A DNA stretch of 53,869 bases from the NCBI GenBank assembly GCA_964636895.1, contig CAZWUW010000008.1:1-53869 (forward strand). The letters are read 5' to 3'. The notes beneath the pieces were generated by a model. The model was not told the origin of the DNA. It worked only from the letters and a program-made list of their open reading frames with translations, and ran no database searches. Made by a program: the position numbers and the translations under genes. Each line of letters opens with the position of its first letter. Position 1 is the first letter of the stretch. The stretch comes from CAZWUW01 sp964636895 (lineage in GTDB: Bacteria; Bacillota; Thermincolia; Thermincolales; CAZWUW01). This document shows positions 9,034-17,027 of the stretch, one piece after another.

Positions 9034-10377
9034 TCAGGTAAAGGCCCTGACTACCCGCAGCACCTCTGCCGGTAGTCCCGGGTTAGCTACCGGCGTACCG
9101 GTAAGCGCCTCTTCCAAAGGACCTTTGTTGTCACCGCCGTCCCTGGGTGCAAGATTCCAGGCTGCCGCCCCCAAAACACGATAAAATTCAATCCTCCCGG
9201 CCTTTATATGAAAACGGTGCGCCACAGCACCGGCGGGACTTTCCGTCACCGACCAGCCTGAGCCTTCCTGCGGCACCTTGAATTTGCCGGCAACAGCGGG
9301 CTTTCCGGACTGCAACCCGTCAATCCAGGTTTTCATTTTATCCGCCAGCCACAAACATTCATAACCTCTAGCCAGGTGCCGGCCCATTACGGAAAACGCT
9401 GCTTCGCCCATGCGGACAGTTTTTTCTTCTCCGGCCACAATCATCCTGGCCAAAGGACCGGTTTCATAGCGCTGACCTTTATAATTCAGGGCCGGCAACC
9501 AGGAATACGCACCGTTTTTTATTTCTACGGCCGGCAACGCGCCCGGCGCGCCGGCACCACCGGCAAACCAGGCATAAGACATATCCTGGGTAAGATTTTT
9601 CATCTCTGGCGCAATAGCTGTGGCAGCGGGCAAAACCCCGGCCGGAAAGAGCATTTGTTGCCGCTCCGCCTGTTCGCCCTGCAGCGGAAAAGCGCCCATC
9701 GCCAACAACCGCCGTGCTCCGGCTCCGATACCGCCATATTCCCGATATGCGGCATACAATGTTTCGATATCAGGCACATATACATCCCGGACAAAACTTT
9801 CTACAAACTTCCACCGGGATGCCATTTCAAATATTTTTTGGTAATCCGGCCGTACAGCTACTCCTCCCGGTACAACACTTAACATATATGGCATTTTTCC
9901 GCCAAATATGGACATTGTTTGATGTATGCCGGCCAGCACTTCAAAAGACTGCCAATAATGCTCACGCAGCGCCTTGCCGGTCACCGGCGGCAGCTTCTCT
10001 GCAGGCACCGCCAGGCCTTTAATATTTATAAAATCAGGCAGTACCCCTTGGTAAAAATGAAACACATGCGCATAAATAAATTCCAGCCCTTGCAAAACAT
10101 TACGCAACAAACGGCCATTAGCCGGCGGGACAATCCCCAACAGCGTTTCCAGACCCACTGCCGCCGCTATAGCATGGGACACCCCGGCAAGGGCATGCGT
10201 CCGTTGCACCACCTGCAGTGCGTCAAAAGGCTCTTTGCCAGCCAATACCGCCTCTAAACCCCAAAGAGCAGCAGCCCCGCACCTAGCGTTAATGACCCTG
10301 CCCCCCTCGATTTCCACCTCCAGCGCATAAGGCACATTTTCCCGGGGAATAGGGTGCAGCATTATCCATTCGCCCAT
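9034..10377 (-). CDS. [NiFe]-hydrogenase-like large subunit lacking Ni-Fe ligands
   Basis: By overall sequence this is a group 1 [NiFe]-hydrogenase large subunit (447 aa). Family landmarks are clear: WGLEAVLAGKEPFDA at 39-53, NGRLLRN, HVFHFYQGVLPDF, and the C-terminal WNLAPRDGGDNKGPLEEALTGTPVANP. The active-site motifs are gone. Where the family has RxCGxCxxxH, this protein has RTHALAGVSH (residues 59-68), so both N-terminal cysteines are His or Ala. The chain stops at VVRAFT, exactly where SFDPCxxCxxH should begin, so the second cysteine pair and the maturation-protease cleavage tail are absent. No frame near the stop restores them. It cannot carry a normal Ni-Fe centre. It starts 1 nt into the small-subunit stop (TGATG). 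It may be an electron-transfer scaffold, a sensor or a decaying enzyme. Confidence 0.85.
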   Translation of the reverse strand: MGEWIMLHPIPRENVPYALEVEIEGGRVINARCGAAALWGLEAVLAGKEPFDALQVVQRTHALAGVSHAIAAAVGLETLLGIVPPANGRLLRNVLQGLEFIYAHVFHFYQGVLPDFINIKGLAVPAEKLPPVTGKALREHYWQSFEVLAGIHQTMSIFGGKMPYMLSVVPGGVAVRPDYQKIFEMASRWKFVESFVRDVYVPDIETLYAAYREYGGIGAGARRLLAMGAFPLQGEQAERQQMLFPAGVLPAATAIAPEMKNLTQDMSYAWFAGGAGAPGALPAVEIKNGAYSWLPALNYKGQRYETGPLARMIVAGEEKTVRMGEAAFSVMGRHLARGYECLWLADKMKTWIDGLQSGKPAVAGKFKVPQEGSGWSVTESPAGAVAHRFHIKAGRIEFYRVLGAAAWNLAPRDGGDNKGPLEEALTGTPVANPGLPAEVLRVVRAFT

Positions 10378-11486
10378 CAGGCTTCACCGCCCTTGTCAAC
10401 CGCCTTGTCTGAGGCCTTGTCTGAGGCCTTGTCCTCAGCTTTGTTCCTGCCAGGTCCGACTCGCCCGGTAAGAATATTCCCAGCCAAATGGGCAGCCAGC
10501 CCCACCCCGGTGGCGACCCCTAAGGTAATACCAATGGTATCTGCCGTTGACTGAATCCCCGGCCCCGAAATTTCAGGCATACGCGCAAAAAAAGGCATCA
10601 TCAGCCGGGGAAAACTGGGCTCGGTACACCCGATGCAAGGCCCTTCTCCGCCTACGCACCAATTGCGGCCCCGGTTCCATAACCTGATGGGGCAATCTCC
10701 GTGGGTTAGCGGCCCCTTACAACCAATTTCCAACAGACAACCCTCCTCACCGAAATTTTCGGCAAAGATACTGTTGTCAAAATACTGGCGGCGCGGACAG
10801 ATGTTATGAATCAGGCTGCCGTAAAAAACCTGCGGCCGGCCAAAGTCATCAACCTCCGGTTTACCATATAATACTGCATGCAGCAAGGTCGCCACCATCC
10901 AATCCGGATGCGCCGGGCAGCCGGGTATATTGACCACTTTTTCGGCAGCTGTAACTTTTTCCACGCCCACAAACCCCATCGGGTTAGACCCGGCTGTATG
11001 GAGCCCGCCAAAAGCTGCACAGGAGCCTACAGCCAGAACGAGCCGGGCCTGTTGGCCTAACCGCCGGACCAGTTCCACAAAAGTGACTGTCCGTCCGTCC
11101 GCCGTTTTTCCCATAATATGAAAACGGCCGTCTGCACCTTTTGGAATGGCACCTTCTACCACCAATATAAATTTATCTTTATTATTATCAGCCAACTGCA
11201 GCAATTCTGCTACCAGGTTCGCCCCGCCGCCGCTTATAAAACCAGGGTGCCAAGCCATCTGAACCAAATCTGCAAGCATTTCCCTTAATCCCGGGGCCGC
11301 CGTATTCATCATCGAAACAGAGCAGCCATCACAGCCGGACCCCTTTATCCAGAGCACCGGTGGGGTGCCGCCGGCTACCGTCCCTACGGCAGCAGCCAGG
11401 CCAGGCCAACCGGCCCCTGCTACGCCCAAGGCGGTAGCGGTGCCGGCGCACAGTTTTAAAAACTCTCTGCGTGTTAAATAATTCAC
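10377..11486 (-). CDS. [NiFe]-hydrogenase-like small subunit, Tat-exported
   Basis: The Fe-S subunit of a periplasmic-type hydrogenase (369 aa). It begins with a Tat signal (LTRREFLKL plus hydrophobic stretch), which suggests export of the folded dimer across the membrane. Cluster ligands are retained: GSGCDGCSVS, VGSCAAFGG and IPGCPAHPDW for the proximal cluster, then HNICPRRQYFD, GCLLEIGCKGPLTHGDCP and NWCVGGEGPCIGC for the distal and medial ones. A C-terminal hydrophobic helix (IGITLGVATGVGLAAHLAG) would anchor it to the membrane, followed by a Lys/Asp/Ala-rich tail with short repeats. I chose the GTG at 11486 behind GGGGG because it places the twin-arginine motif at the N-terminus. It is the first gene of the operon small-large-cytb-hypA-hypB-cvpA. 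Confidence 0.9.
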   Translation of the reverse strand: MNYLTRREFLKLCAGTATALGVAGAGWPGLAAAVGTVAGGTPPVLWIKGSGCDGCSVSMMNTAAPGLREMLADLVQMAWHPGFISGGGANLVAELLQLADNNKDKFILVVEGAIPKGADGRFHIMGKTADGRTVTFVELVRRLGQQARLVLAVGSCAAFGGLHTAGSNPMGFVGVEKVTAAEKVVNIPGCPAHPDWMVATLLHAVLYGKPEVDDFGRPQVFYGSLIHNICPRRQYFDNSIFAENFGEEGCLLEIGCKGPLTHGDCPIRLWNRGRNWCVGGEGPCIGCTEPSFPRLMMPFFARMPEISGPGIQSTADTIGITLGVATGVGLAAHLAGNILTGRVGPGRNKAEDKASDKASDKAVDKGGEA

Positions 11487-11659
11487 CTGTATTCCCCCGT
11501 CCCATGGGTGTATTTTTTCGACAACGACACCCGAAATTCCTTTTTGCTTCAGCTTTTTTATGGCTAATAATACCACCTGGCAAGTATATTACTGCAGGCT
11601 TTTTCATATAATATCTTGGAAGTGTTGCTTTCATCTTATAAAAAAACTGGGGGCTGTTT

Positions 11660-12253
11660 ATGCCTTTATTTGAACCGCAGCATAAAAAAACACCGCCCGT
11701 TAGTCCCTATAAGATTCATGTGGATGAAACGGATGCGGTCAAGAATTTTAGTCATTGCTTTGCCCTGCACCTGGCAAAGCTTTACTTGCCTGCCAACAGA
11801 AGGAAAGTTATCGTCTGCATCGGCACCGACCGGTCTACCGGTGACTGCCTCGGGCCACTGGTGGGCAGTAAACTGATGGAACACAATCCGAACCGTTTTG
11901 AAGTGCGGGGCACCCTGGATGAGCCGGTGCACGCCAGCAATCTGCACGAATGTTTAAATTCCCTCAGCAAATATGACAACCCTTTTATCGTCGCCATTGA
12001 CGCTTGCCTCGGCAACATTGACAGCGTTGGTTATTTAAACCTGGGTGCCGGACCGTTAAAACCGGGCGCCGGTGTAAATAAACAACTGCCCTCGGTTGGT
12101 GACCTGCATATAACCGGAATCGTCAATGTAGGCGGCTTCATGGAGTATTTTGTCCTGCAAAATACAAGGCTAAATCTGGTAATGAAGATGGCCAAAACTA
12201 TCAGCAACGGAATTTTACAAGGCTATAACATTTTTCATCACACCCTCGCTTAG
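11660..12253 (+). CDS. yyaC: Spore protease-like protein YyaC
   Basis: A 197-aa member of the YyaC family (DUF1256), related in fold to the germination protease GPR, found in endospore formers near the origin. Family segments are visible: CIGTDRSTGDCLGPLVGSKL, GTLDEPVHASNL, VAIDACLG, GAGPLKPGAGVNKQLPSVGD and ITGIVNVGGFMEYFVLQNTRL. The start follows GGGGG. It points away from the hydrogenase-like operon, and its stop lies inside a terminator hairpin. Its presence supports an endospore-forming host. Confidence 0.93.
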   Translation: MPLFEPQHKKTPPVSPYKIHVDETDAVKNFSHCFALHLAKLYLPANRRKVIVCIGTDRSTGDCLGPLVGSKLMEHNPNRFEVRGTLDEPVHASNLHECLNSLSKYDNPFIVAIDACLGNIDSVGYLNLGAGPLKPGAGVNKQLPSVGDLHITGIVNVGGFMEYFVLQNTRLNLVMKMAKTISNGILQGYNIFHHTLA

Positions 12254-12264
12254 AGGGTTTTTTT
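12242..12264 (+). terminator. Terminator of yyaC
   Basis: Stem ACCCTC (12242-12247) with GAGGGT (12253-12258), a 5-nt loop, then seven T residues. The yyaC stop codon falls in the hairpin. Confidence 0.85.
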
Positions 12265-12343
12265 ATTTCGGTAACATTTTTCCCGGGCACAGCTAACCAC
12301 TTTTTATTCAAAATACGTTGATAGCCTAAACGAAGCGCGGACT

Positions 12344-12363
12344 GTATTGGATGCATCCAATAC
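12344..12363. promoter_or_regulatory. 20-bp perfect palindrome, possible operator
   Basis: GTATTGGATGCATCCAATAC reads the same on both strands. It lies between the convergent yyaC and phosphoribosyltransferase genes, outside both terminators. It has no T-tract, so it looks more like a protein-binding site than a terminator. No partner is known. Confidence 0.4.
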
Positions 12364-12400
12364 CCCACCCTTTAAACAAATAAAAAAAGAAAAGTAAACA

Positions 12401-12432
12401 AAGGAGGTTGTACGCTAACGTACTACCTCCTT
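12401..12432 (-). terminator. Terminator of the phosphoribosyltransferase gene
   Basis: Arms 12401-12414 and 12419-12432 pair over 14 positions with one mismatch around a 4-nt loop. On the minus strand a T-rich run (TTTGTTTACTTTTC then seven T) follows. The gene's stop codon is inside the hairpin. Confidence 0.85.
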
Positions 12433-13085
12433 ATCTTTGCGGCAAATTGCCCGGCGATATTATCCCTTAAAAGGGCCATTACCTCCACATCTTCCGTCTG
12501 GTCAAAATGAAGATAATACTGTCCGACTGCGTAAAAATTCTCCGGACTCTCCAGGCAAACCATTTCATTAACCTCACGGGATAAAGTCTGTACCGTATCA
12601 GCAGGTGCAACCGGCACCGCCAACACCAACCTGGCCGGACCGGCCTTTCTAATACCCTGCAAAGCCGCCAGGATAGTATAACCGGTAGCAATGCCGTCAT
12701 CAACCAGTATCACTGCCTTGCCAGCCATCTCTTCGGCCGGCCGGCCACCGCGGTATGCTTCTGCCCGCCGGGCAATCTCAGAACGAACTTCCTCAGCCAG
12801 GCGGGAAACTTCCTTTTCAGTAAGTCCCAAAACGGCTATCATCCGTTCATCTAAAATCATGGTCCCATCCGGCGCTAACGCGCCAATTGCCACTTCCGGA
12901 TTATTGGGCGCGCCAATTTTACGCGGTATAATCAAGTCCAGCGGTGCCCGCAGTATTTTCGCTACTTCCGCTGCCACGACCATGCCCCCGCGGGGTATCC
13001 CCAACACCAGCACATCCTCTTCCCGGTATCTGGCCAGTGCCAACCCCAAACGCTGCCCGGCATCCCGCCGATCCTGAAAAAGCAT
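12423..13085 (-). CDS. Phosphoribosyltransferase family protein
   Basis: A 220-aa type I phosphoribosyltransferase-fold protein. The PRPP-binding loop is VILVDDGIATGYT, and the N-terminal half has VLGIPRGGMVVAAEVAK and PRKIGAPNNPEVAIGA. This matches the widespread uncharacterised family annotated as predicted phosphoribosyltransferases, with no assigned base substrate. The start follows GGAGG located in the 3' end of the upstream ykuS-like gene, 2 nt apart, so the two are cotranscribed. A strong terminator overlaps its stop codon. Confidence 0.85.
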   Translation of the reverse strand: MLFQDRRDAGQRLGLALARYREEDVLVLGIPRGGMVVAAEVAKILRAPLDLIIPRKIGAPNNPEVAIGALAPDGTMILDERMIAVLGLTEKEVSRLAEEVRSEIARRAEAYRGGRPAEEMAGKAVILVDDGIATGYTILAALQGIRKAGPARLVLAVPVAPADTVQTLSREVNEMVCLESPENFYAVGQYYLHFDQTEDVEVMALLRDNIAGQFAAKIRR

Positions 13086-13087
13086 GC

Positions 13088-13378
13088 TTATTCCTCCATC
13101 CAGCCGAACCTGCCGTTAATCAGTGAAACAATGTCGTCTGAAGTAATGTTATGCGCATTTACCAACATGACGCCCGACGGGCTGCTAACCCCCATGGTAG
13201 CCCCGTCCCCGTAATAATCCACAGTATCAAAAACAGTCAAATCATCAGATACACCGGAATAAACCACCACGTCCACAGGTTCCATACTATCTTCCATACT
13301 AACCACCCGATAACCTTGTTCGGTCAGCCTCCCGGCCACTTGGCTAAGTCCCGATTGAACAGCCACTGTAATCGTCAC
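13088..13378 (-). CDS. YkuS-like (UPF0180) small protein
   Basis: A 96-aa protein resembling the UPF0180/YkuS family: an N-terminal VAVQSGLSQVAGRLTEQGYRVV like the family's short alpha/beta start, a central VVYSG segment, MGV, and a C-terminal VMLVNAHNITSDDIVSLI like the family's INA-G-T-DEI motif. It starts at GTG with GGGAGGA upstream. The function is unknown. It is longer than Bacillus YkuS because of an insertion rich in Asp/Tyr. The assignment rests on motif similarity by eye. Confidence 0.65.
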   Translation of the reverse strand: MTITVAVQSGLSQVAGRLTEQGYRVVSMEDSMEPVDVVVYSGVSDDLTVFDTVDYYGDGATMGVSSPSGVMLVNAHNITSDDIVSLINGRFGWMEE

Positions 13379-13459
13379 GTCTTATCCTCCCGGCTTATTG
13401 CCCCACTGTTTTTATCTCCGTTAGTATTTGTGTCCGGAAGGAAATCTTTTATACACCGT

Positions 13460-13957
13460 TTACTGTCCCAGCGCCTTACGCACTGCCTCCTTTTCCTCCC
13501 CCGAAAGGTTATAAGAAGATGCGCCCTTTTGAATCGGTTTGGCATAAGTGCGGGATTCGTCCCGGCCAAAGATGGTGCTTACAACCACGCCATCACCTTT
13601 TGAGTCCAGTAACGCTACCGCAAAACTTAAATCACTGCCCGTATTATTAAACGCATTAAACCGCACTACACCGACTTTTTGCAGCGATTTTTCCGCCATT
13701 AACTGCAGTTTTTTGCATGTTATCTCCATATCATCCACCCGCTCCATAGCGAGTTTAACCCGTGACAGGTGGGCATTCAACATTTCCTCCAGATTTTTAT
13801 CCTGCATACCTCGCATTAACAAGCGGTAACCCTTCAAAAGCCGGCCGGTACGCCAAACATTAAATGATAAAACAAATAACGATAATAATGAAATAAATGT
13901 GCTTAGTCCGACAAAAAGCGCGGCCCTGTCTTCAAAAATCTGCAATAATGCTGGCAT
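13460..13957 (-). CDS. DUF4446 family membrane protein
   Basis: A 165-aa protein with one N-terminal hydrophobic helix (about residues 13-33), a predicted helical linker rich in Lys/Glu/Leu (to about residue 85), then a conserved beta-rich module containing VGVVRFNAFNNTGSDLSFAVALLDSKGDGVV and a YAKPIQKG segment. This matches DUF4446, of unknown function and common in Firmicutes near parAB and yyaC. The ATG start follows GAGGAGG. It is the first gene of the leftward group with the YkuS-like and phosphoribosyltransferase genes. Confidence 0.82.
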   Translation of the reverse strand: MPALLQIFEDRAALFVGLSTFISLLSLFVLSFNVWRTGRLLKGYRLLMRGMQDKNLEEMLNAHLSRVKLAMERVDDMEITCKKLQLMAEKSLQKVGVVRFNAFNNTGSDLSFAVALLDSKGDGVVVSTIFGRDESRTYAKPIQKGASSYNLSGEEKEAVRKALGQ

Positions 13958-14054
13958 TTGCTGTCCTCCTCGAATAAAAACCTGACATTTTAATTCAACA
14001 CTGCTGACTAAATTCCTCTTACTTAAAAAGTTTTTTTCAACTATGGTCGTTTTC

Positions 14055-14090
14055 TGTCAAGTTGACAAAGAAAATTGCACATATTACAAT
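14055..14090 (+). promoter_or_regulatory. larE promoter with overlapping palindrome
   Basis: TTGACA (14062-14067) and TACAAT (14085-14090) are 17 bp apart, a near-consensus sigma-A promoter for larEBC. The palindrome TGTCAAGTTGACA (14055-14067) covers the -35 box and could be a repressor site. Confidence 0.7.
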
Positions 14091-14108
14091 GAAACCACTA
14101 ATATAACA

Positions 14109-14125
14109 GCTTCGCGACGCGAAGC
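14109..14125 (+). promoter_or_regulatory. Inverted repeat in the larE leader
   Basis: GCTTCGCGACGCGAAGC forms a perfect 8-bp stem with a one-base centre, about 12 nt past the expected transcription start and 16 nt before the GGAGGA ribosome site. It could be an operator or a leader hairpin. Confidence 0.5.
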
Positions 14126-14150
14126 AAAAACTATTTAGCTGGAGGAACAC

Positions 14151-14984
14151 ATGGTGCCTACTGTGGAAGAAAAGCTGTTAGCACTTAAACGGCTGCTTAA
14201 TGAAATGGAGGCTGTGCTGGTTGCCTTTTCCGGAGGTGTGGACAGCACATTTTTATTACAGGTTGCTTTTGACACCCTCAAAGACAGAGTCCTGGCGGTG
14301 ACCGCCGGCTCCGAAACATACCCGCAGGCCGAATTTAATGAAGCTTGTACCCTCGCTGCCAGGATAGGAGTTCGCCATCTGTGTATTACCACAGAGGAAT
14401 TAGCTGACGAACGGTTTGCGCAAAACCCGCCGGAACGCTGCTATTATTGTAAGCAGGAACTCTTCGCCAAACTTCTGCGGATTGCCGCCGATAATAATTT
14501 AAAATTTGTGCTGGACGGTGCCAATGCCGACGATACCGGAGATTTCCGACCGGGCATGAAAGCCGGCCGGGAACTCGGCGTACGCAGCCCGCTACTGGAA
14601 GTCGGCCTGACCAAACCGGAAATCCGGACGCTTTCCCGACAGCTTGACTTACCTACTTGGGATAAGCCCACTATGGCTTGCCTTTCTTCCCGGTTCCCAT
14701 ATGGGCACCGCATTACCCCGGACAAATTGGCCCAGGTTGAACAGGCCGAGGCCTTTATTAAATCCCAGGGTTTCCGGGACGTACGGGTACGTCATCACGG
14801 TCATATTGCCCGCATTGAAGTTGACGCCGGCAATATTCCTGCCCTAACCGCTTTACCCTTGCGGCTAGAGCTGCAACAAACCCTGAAAAACCTGGGTTTT
14901 CATTATGTCACCATAGATTTGGCCGGTTTTCGCAGCGGCAGTATGAATGAAGTATTAGCCGCCGGGGAGATGAGCAATGGATAA
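14151..14984 (+). CDS. larE: Pyridinium-3,5-biscarboxylic acid mononucleotide sulfur transferase LarE
   Basis: An ATP-dependent sulfur transferase of the nickel-pincer nucleotide pathway (277 aa). It activates the pyridinium dicarboxylate made by LarB and adds sulfur. The PP-loop SGGVDS is at residues 27-32. C177 in MACLSSRFPYG corresponds to the sulfur-donor cysteine of the family. In addition C97 and C100 form a CYYC pair; together with C177 this gives the three-cysteine pattern expected of LarE proteins that use a [4Fe-4S] cluster and recycle, rather than sacrifice a cysteine. The start follows GGAGGA. It overlaps larB by 8 nt. Confidence 0.93.
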   Translation: MVPTVEEKLLALKRLLNEMEAVLVAFSGGVDSTFLLQVAFDTLKDRVLAVTAGSETYPQAEFNEACTLAARIGVRHLCITTEELADERFAQNPPERCYYCKQELFAKLLRIAADNNLKFVLDGANADDTGDFRPGMKAGRELGVRSPLLEVGLTKPEIRTLSRQLDLPTWDKPTMACLSSRFPYGHRITPDKLAQVEQAEAFIKSQGFRDVRVRHHGHIARIEVDAGNIPALTALPLRLELQQTLKNLGFHYVTIDLAGFRSGSMNEVLAAGEMSNG

Positions 14985-15759
14985 AGAATATTTACATAAA
15001 CTGCTGCAAAAAGTAAAAGACGGCCAGGCATCTGTTGACGAAGCCCTTGCATTCCTAAAAGACATGCCCTTTGAAGACCTGACCTTTGCCAAGGTAGACC
15101 ATCACCGCAACCTGCGCACTGGTTTTCCGGAAGTAGTCTTTGGCCAGGGCAAACAGCCCGGCCAGGTGGCGGAAATCATCAGGGCGCTGTTAGCTAAAAA
15201 CAAAAACCTGCTGGCCACCCGCTGCGGTCTGGATGCCTATAGAGCCGTAAAAAAAATTTACGCCGATGCAGAATACCATGAACTGGCCCGTTGCATTACC
15301 ATTCGCCGGGAAACCAAGCTTAGCTACCAAAGCCCGCTGCTGGTAGTCAGCGCCGGCACCGCAGACCTGCCGGTAGCCGAAGAGGCCGCTATTTCCGCAG
15401 AAATCATGGGCAATAACGTGCAACGTCTTTACGACGTGGGCGTGGCCGGCATTCACCGGCTTTTTCACCATCGTGACACCCTGCATAATGCTGCCGTTAT
15501 TATTGTCGTGGCAGGTATGGAGGGCGCCCTCGCCAGTGTTGTCGGAGGTTTAGTGGATAAACCGGTGCTGGCGGTACCCACCAGTATCGGCTACGGTGCA
15601 AGTTTTGGCGGTCTGTCCGCCCTGCTTACCATGCTTAATTCCTGCGCCGCCGGCGTTGGCGTGCTAAATATTGATAATGGCTACGGGGCCGCAGCACTGG
15701 CTACTTCTATCATTCGGCTCAGGGAAACACCGGTGGCAGACGGCACCAATACCCTTTAA
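14977..15759 (+). CDS. larB: Pyridinium-3,5-biscarboxylic acid mononucleotide synthase LarB
   Basis: It carboxylates and hydrolyses nicotinic acid adenine dinucleotide, the first step of nickel-pincer cofactor synthesis. The 260-aa protein has a helical N-terminal half and a PurE-like (AIR carboxylase) C-terminal domain with VSAGTADLPVAEEA, VVAGMEGALASVVGG and the catalytic cysteine C223 in MLNSCAAGVGVLNIDNG. The overlap with larE suggests coupled translation. The last codons lie in a perfect 16-bp tandem duplication that includes the stop codon. Confidence 0.94.
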   Translation: MDKEYLHKLLQKVKDGQASVDEALAFLKDMPFEDLTFAKVDHHRNLRTGFPEVVFGQGKQPGQVAEIIRALLAKNKNLLATRCGLDAYRAVKKIYADAEYHELARCITIRRETKLSYQSPLLVVSAGTADLPVAEEAAISAEIMGNNVQRLYDVGVAGIHRLFHHRDTLHNAAVIIVVAGMEGALASVVGGLVDKPVLAVPTSIGYGASFGGLSALLTMLNSCAAGVGVLNIDNGYGAAALATSIIRLRETPVADGTNTL

Positions 15760-15777
15760 TGCCAATACCCTTTAATG
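15746..15777 (+). repeat. 16-bp tandem duplication at the larB stop
   Basis: CCAATACCCTTTAATG occurs twice without a gap (15746-15761 and 15762-15777). The first copy holds the larB stop; the duplication lengthens the larB-larC spacer. Confidence 0.9.
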
Positions 15778-15786
15778 AGGTGCAAC

Positions 15787-16971
15787 ATGAAAACCCTTTA
15801 TATTGACGGCTTTGCAGGCATCAGCGGCGACATGTTCCTGGGTGCCCTGATTGACGCGGGCGCAGATCTCGCTCAAATCCGGACACAATTGGCTACTATG
15901 CCGCTGACGGGTTATCAGCTAACCGCCGACGGAGTGATGAAAAATGGCATTGCCGCGACTAAAATACATATTACAACCGAAGAACAAAGCCGGCACCGGC
16001 ACCTGCGGGATATTCTGCAATTAGTCGAAAACAGCGGCCTATCATTCAGGGTTAAAGCACAGAGCGTCGAGATATTTAACGTGCTGGCCGCCGCCGAAGC
16101 CAAAGTACACGGCATTTCGGCCGAGCAGGTTCACTTCCACGAAGTCGGCGCTGTCGATTCCATTATCGATATCATCGGCTCCGTTATTGCCCTGGAAATC
16201 TTGGGTGTAACAGATATTTCTTGCTCCCCACTACCGCCTGGTGCCGGTTTTGTCCAGTGCGCCCACGGCACCATACCGTTACCGGCTCCGGCAACAGCAG
16301 AGTTGCTTGCCGGCGTTCCACTGGCGCCAAGTACTATCGTTGGAGAAACTGTGACACCTACCGGCGCTGCCCTAGTAAAAACTCTCAGCCGGCAATTTGG
16401 CCCGCTGCCGCCAATGATTATTGAACGGGTCGGCTACGGTGCCGGCACCGCTGACCGGGAAATCCCTAACCTTGTACGGGTAATACTGGGACAGACCGCA
16501 CCGCAAGAGCAAAATAACCGGGACAGCATGTGGATACTGGAAACTAATATTGATGACATGAATCCCGAATTTTTTCCCTTCATAATAGACAAATGCCTGG
16601 CAATTGGCGCGGCAGACGTATATGTCACCCCCGTGCTGATGAAAAAAGGCCGTCCCGGCTATCTATTGTCCGTTCTTTGCGCCGAGACCTTTATTAATAC
16701 TTTGGCTGACGTCTTATTACAAGAAACCTCCTCACTGGGGATTCGTTATTACCTTGTAAATCGCCGTAAGCTGCACAGGGAACTGATTAGTGCAGATACC
16801 TGTTACGGCAGTATTGACATTAAAATTGGCCGCCATCCAGAGACAGGTGCCGTGCTTAATATAGCACCGGAATGGGAATGTTGTAAACAGGCCGCCCTGA
16901 CTCACAACATCGCGCTTAAAACAGTCTATGATGCCGCCAAAACAGCGGCCCGGCAAAAAATAACCCCGTAA
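15787..16971 (+). CDS. larC: Nickel-pincer cofactor biosynthesis cyclometallase LarC
   Basis: A CTP-dependent enzyme that inserts nickel into the dithio-dicarboxylate nucleotide. The 394-aa protein is one uninterrupted frame; in Lactobacillus plantarum the two halves are joined by programmed frameshifting, so this is the fused form. Visible are the N-terminal IDGFAGISGDMFLGALIDAGAD, the metal-rich VHFHEVGAVDSIIDIIGS, TPTGAALVKTL and the C-terminal NIDDMNPEFFPFI and VYVTPVLMKKGRPGYLL. I chose the ATG at 15787 with GAGGTG upstream over one four codons earlier. A bidirectional terminator overlaps the stop. No larA or nickel transporter is nearby. Confidence 0.94.
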   Translation: MKTLYIDGFAGISGDMFLGALIDAGADLAQIRTQLATMPLTGYQLTADGVMKNGIAATKIHITTEEQSRHRHLRDILQLVENSGLSFRVKAQSVEIFNVLAAAEAKVHGISAEQVHFHEVGAVDSIIDIIGSVIALEILGVTDISCSPLPPGAGFVQCAHGTIPLPAPATAELLAGVPLAPSTIVGETVTPTGAALVKTLSRQFGPLPPMIIERVGYGAGTADREIPNLVRVILGQTAPQEQNNRDSMWILETNIDDMNPEFFPFIIDKCLAIGAADVYVTPVLMKKGRPGYLLSVLCAETFINTLADVLLQETSSLGIRYYLVNRRKLHRELISADTCYGSIDIKIGRHPETGAVLNIAPEWECCKQAALTHNIALKTVYDAAKTAARQKITP

Positions 16972-16994
16972 GGCAGTTTCCTTACGGGGTTATT
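16959..16994. terminator. Bidirectional terminator between larC and the desulfurase gene
   Basis: Arms 16959-16973 and 16980-16994 are perfectly complementary over 15 bp around a 6-nt loop, with A-rich sequence on the left and T-rich on the right. It would end both the rightward lar transcript and the leftward desulfurase transcript. Confidence 0.88.
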
Positions 16995-17027
16995 TATATC
17001 CCTATTACATTTACCACACCGTCATGC

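Noticed and set aside
9020..9036. TGA at the end of the hydrogenase-like large subunit as a selenocysteine codon
   Set aside because: Read-through gives only two more residues before another stop, with no CxxH motif; other frames do not supply DPCxxCxxH either.
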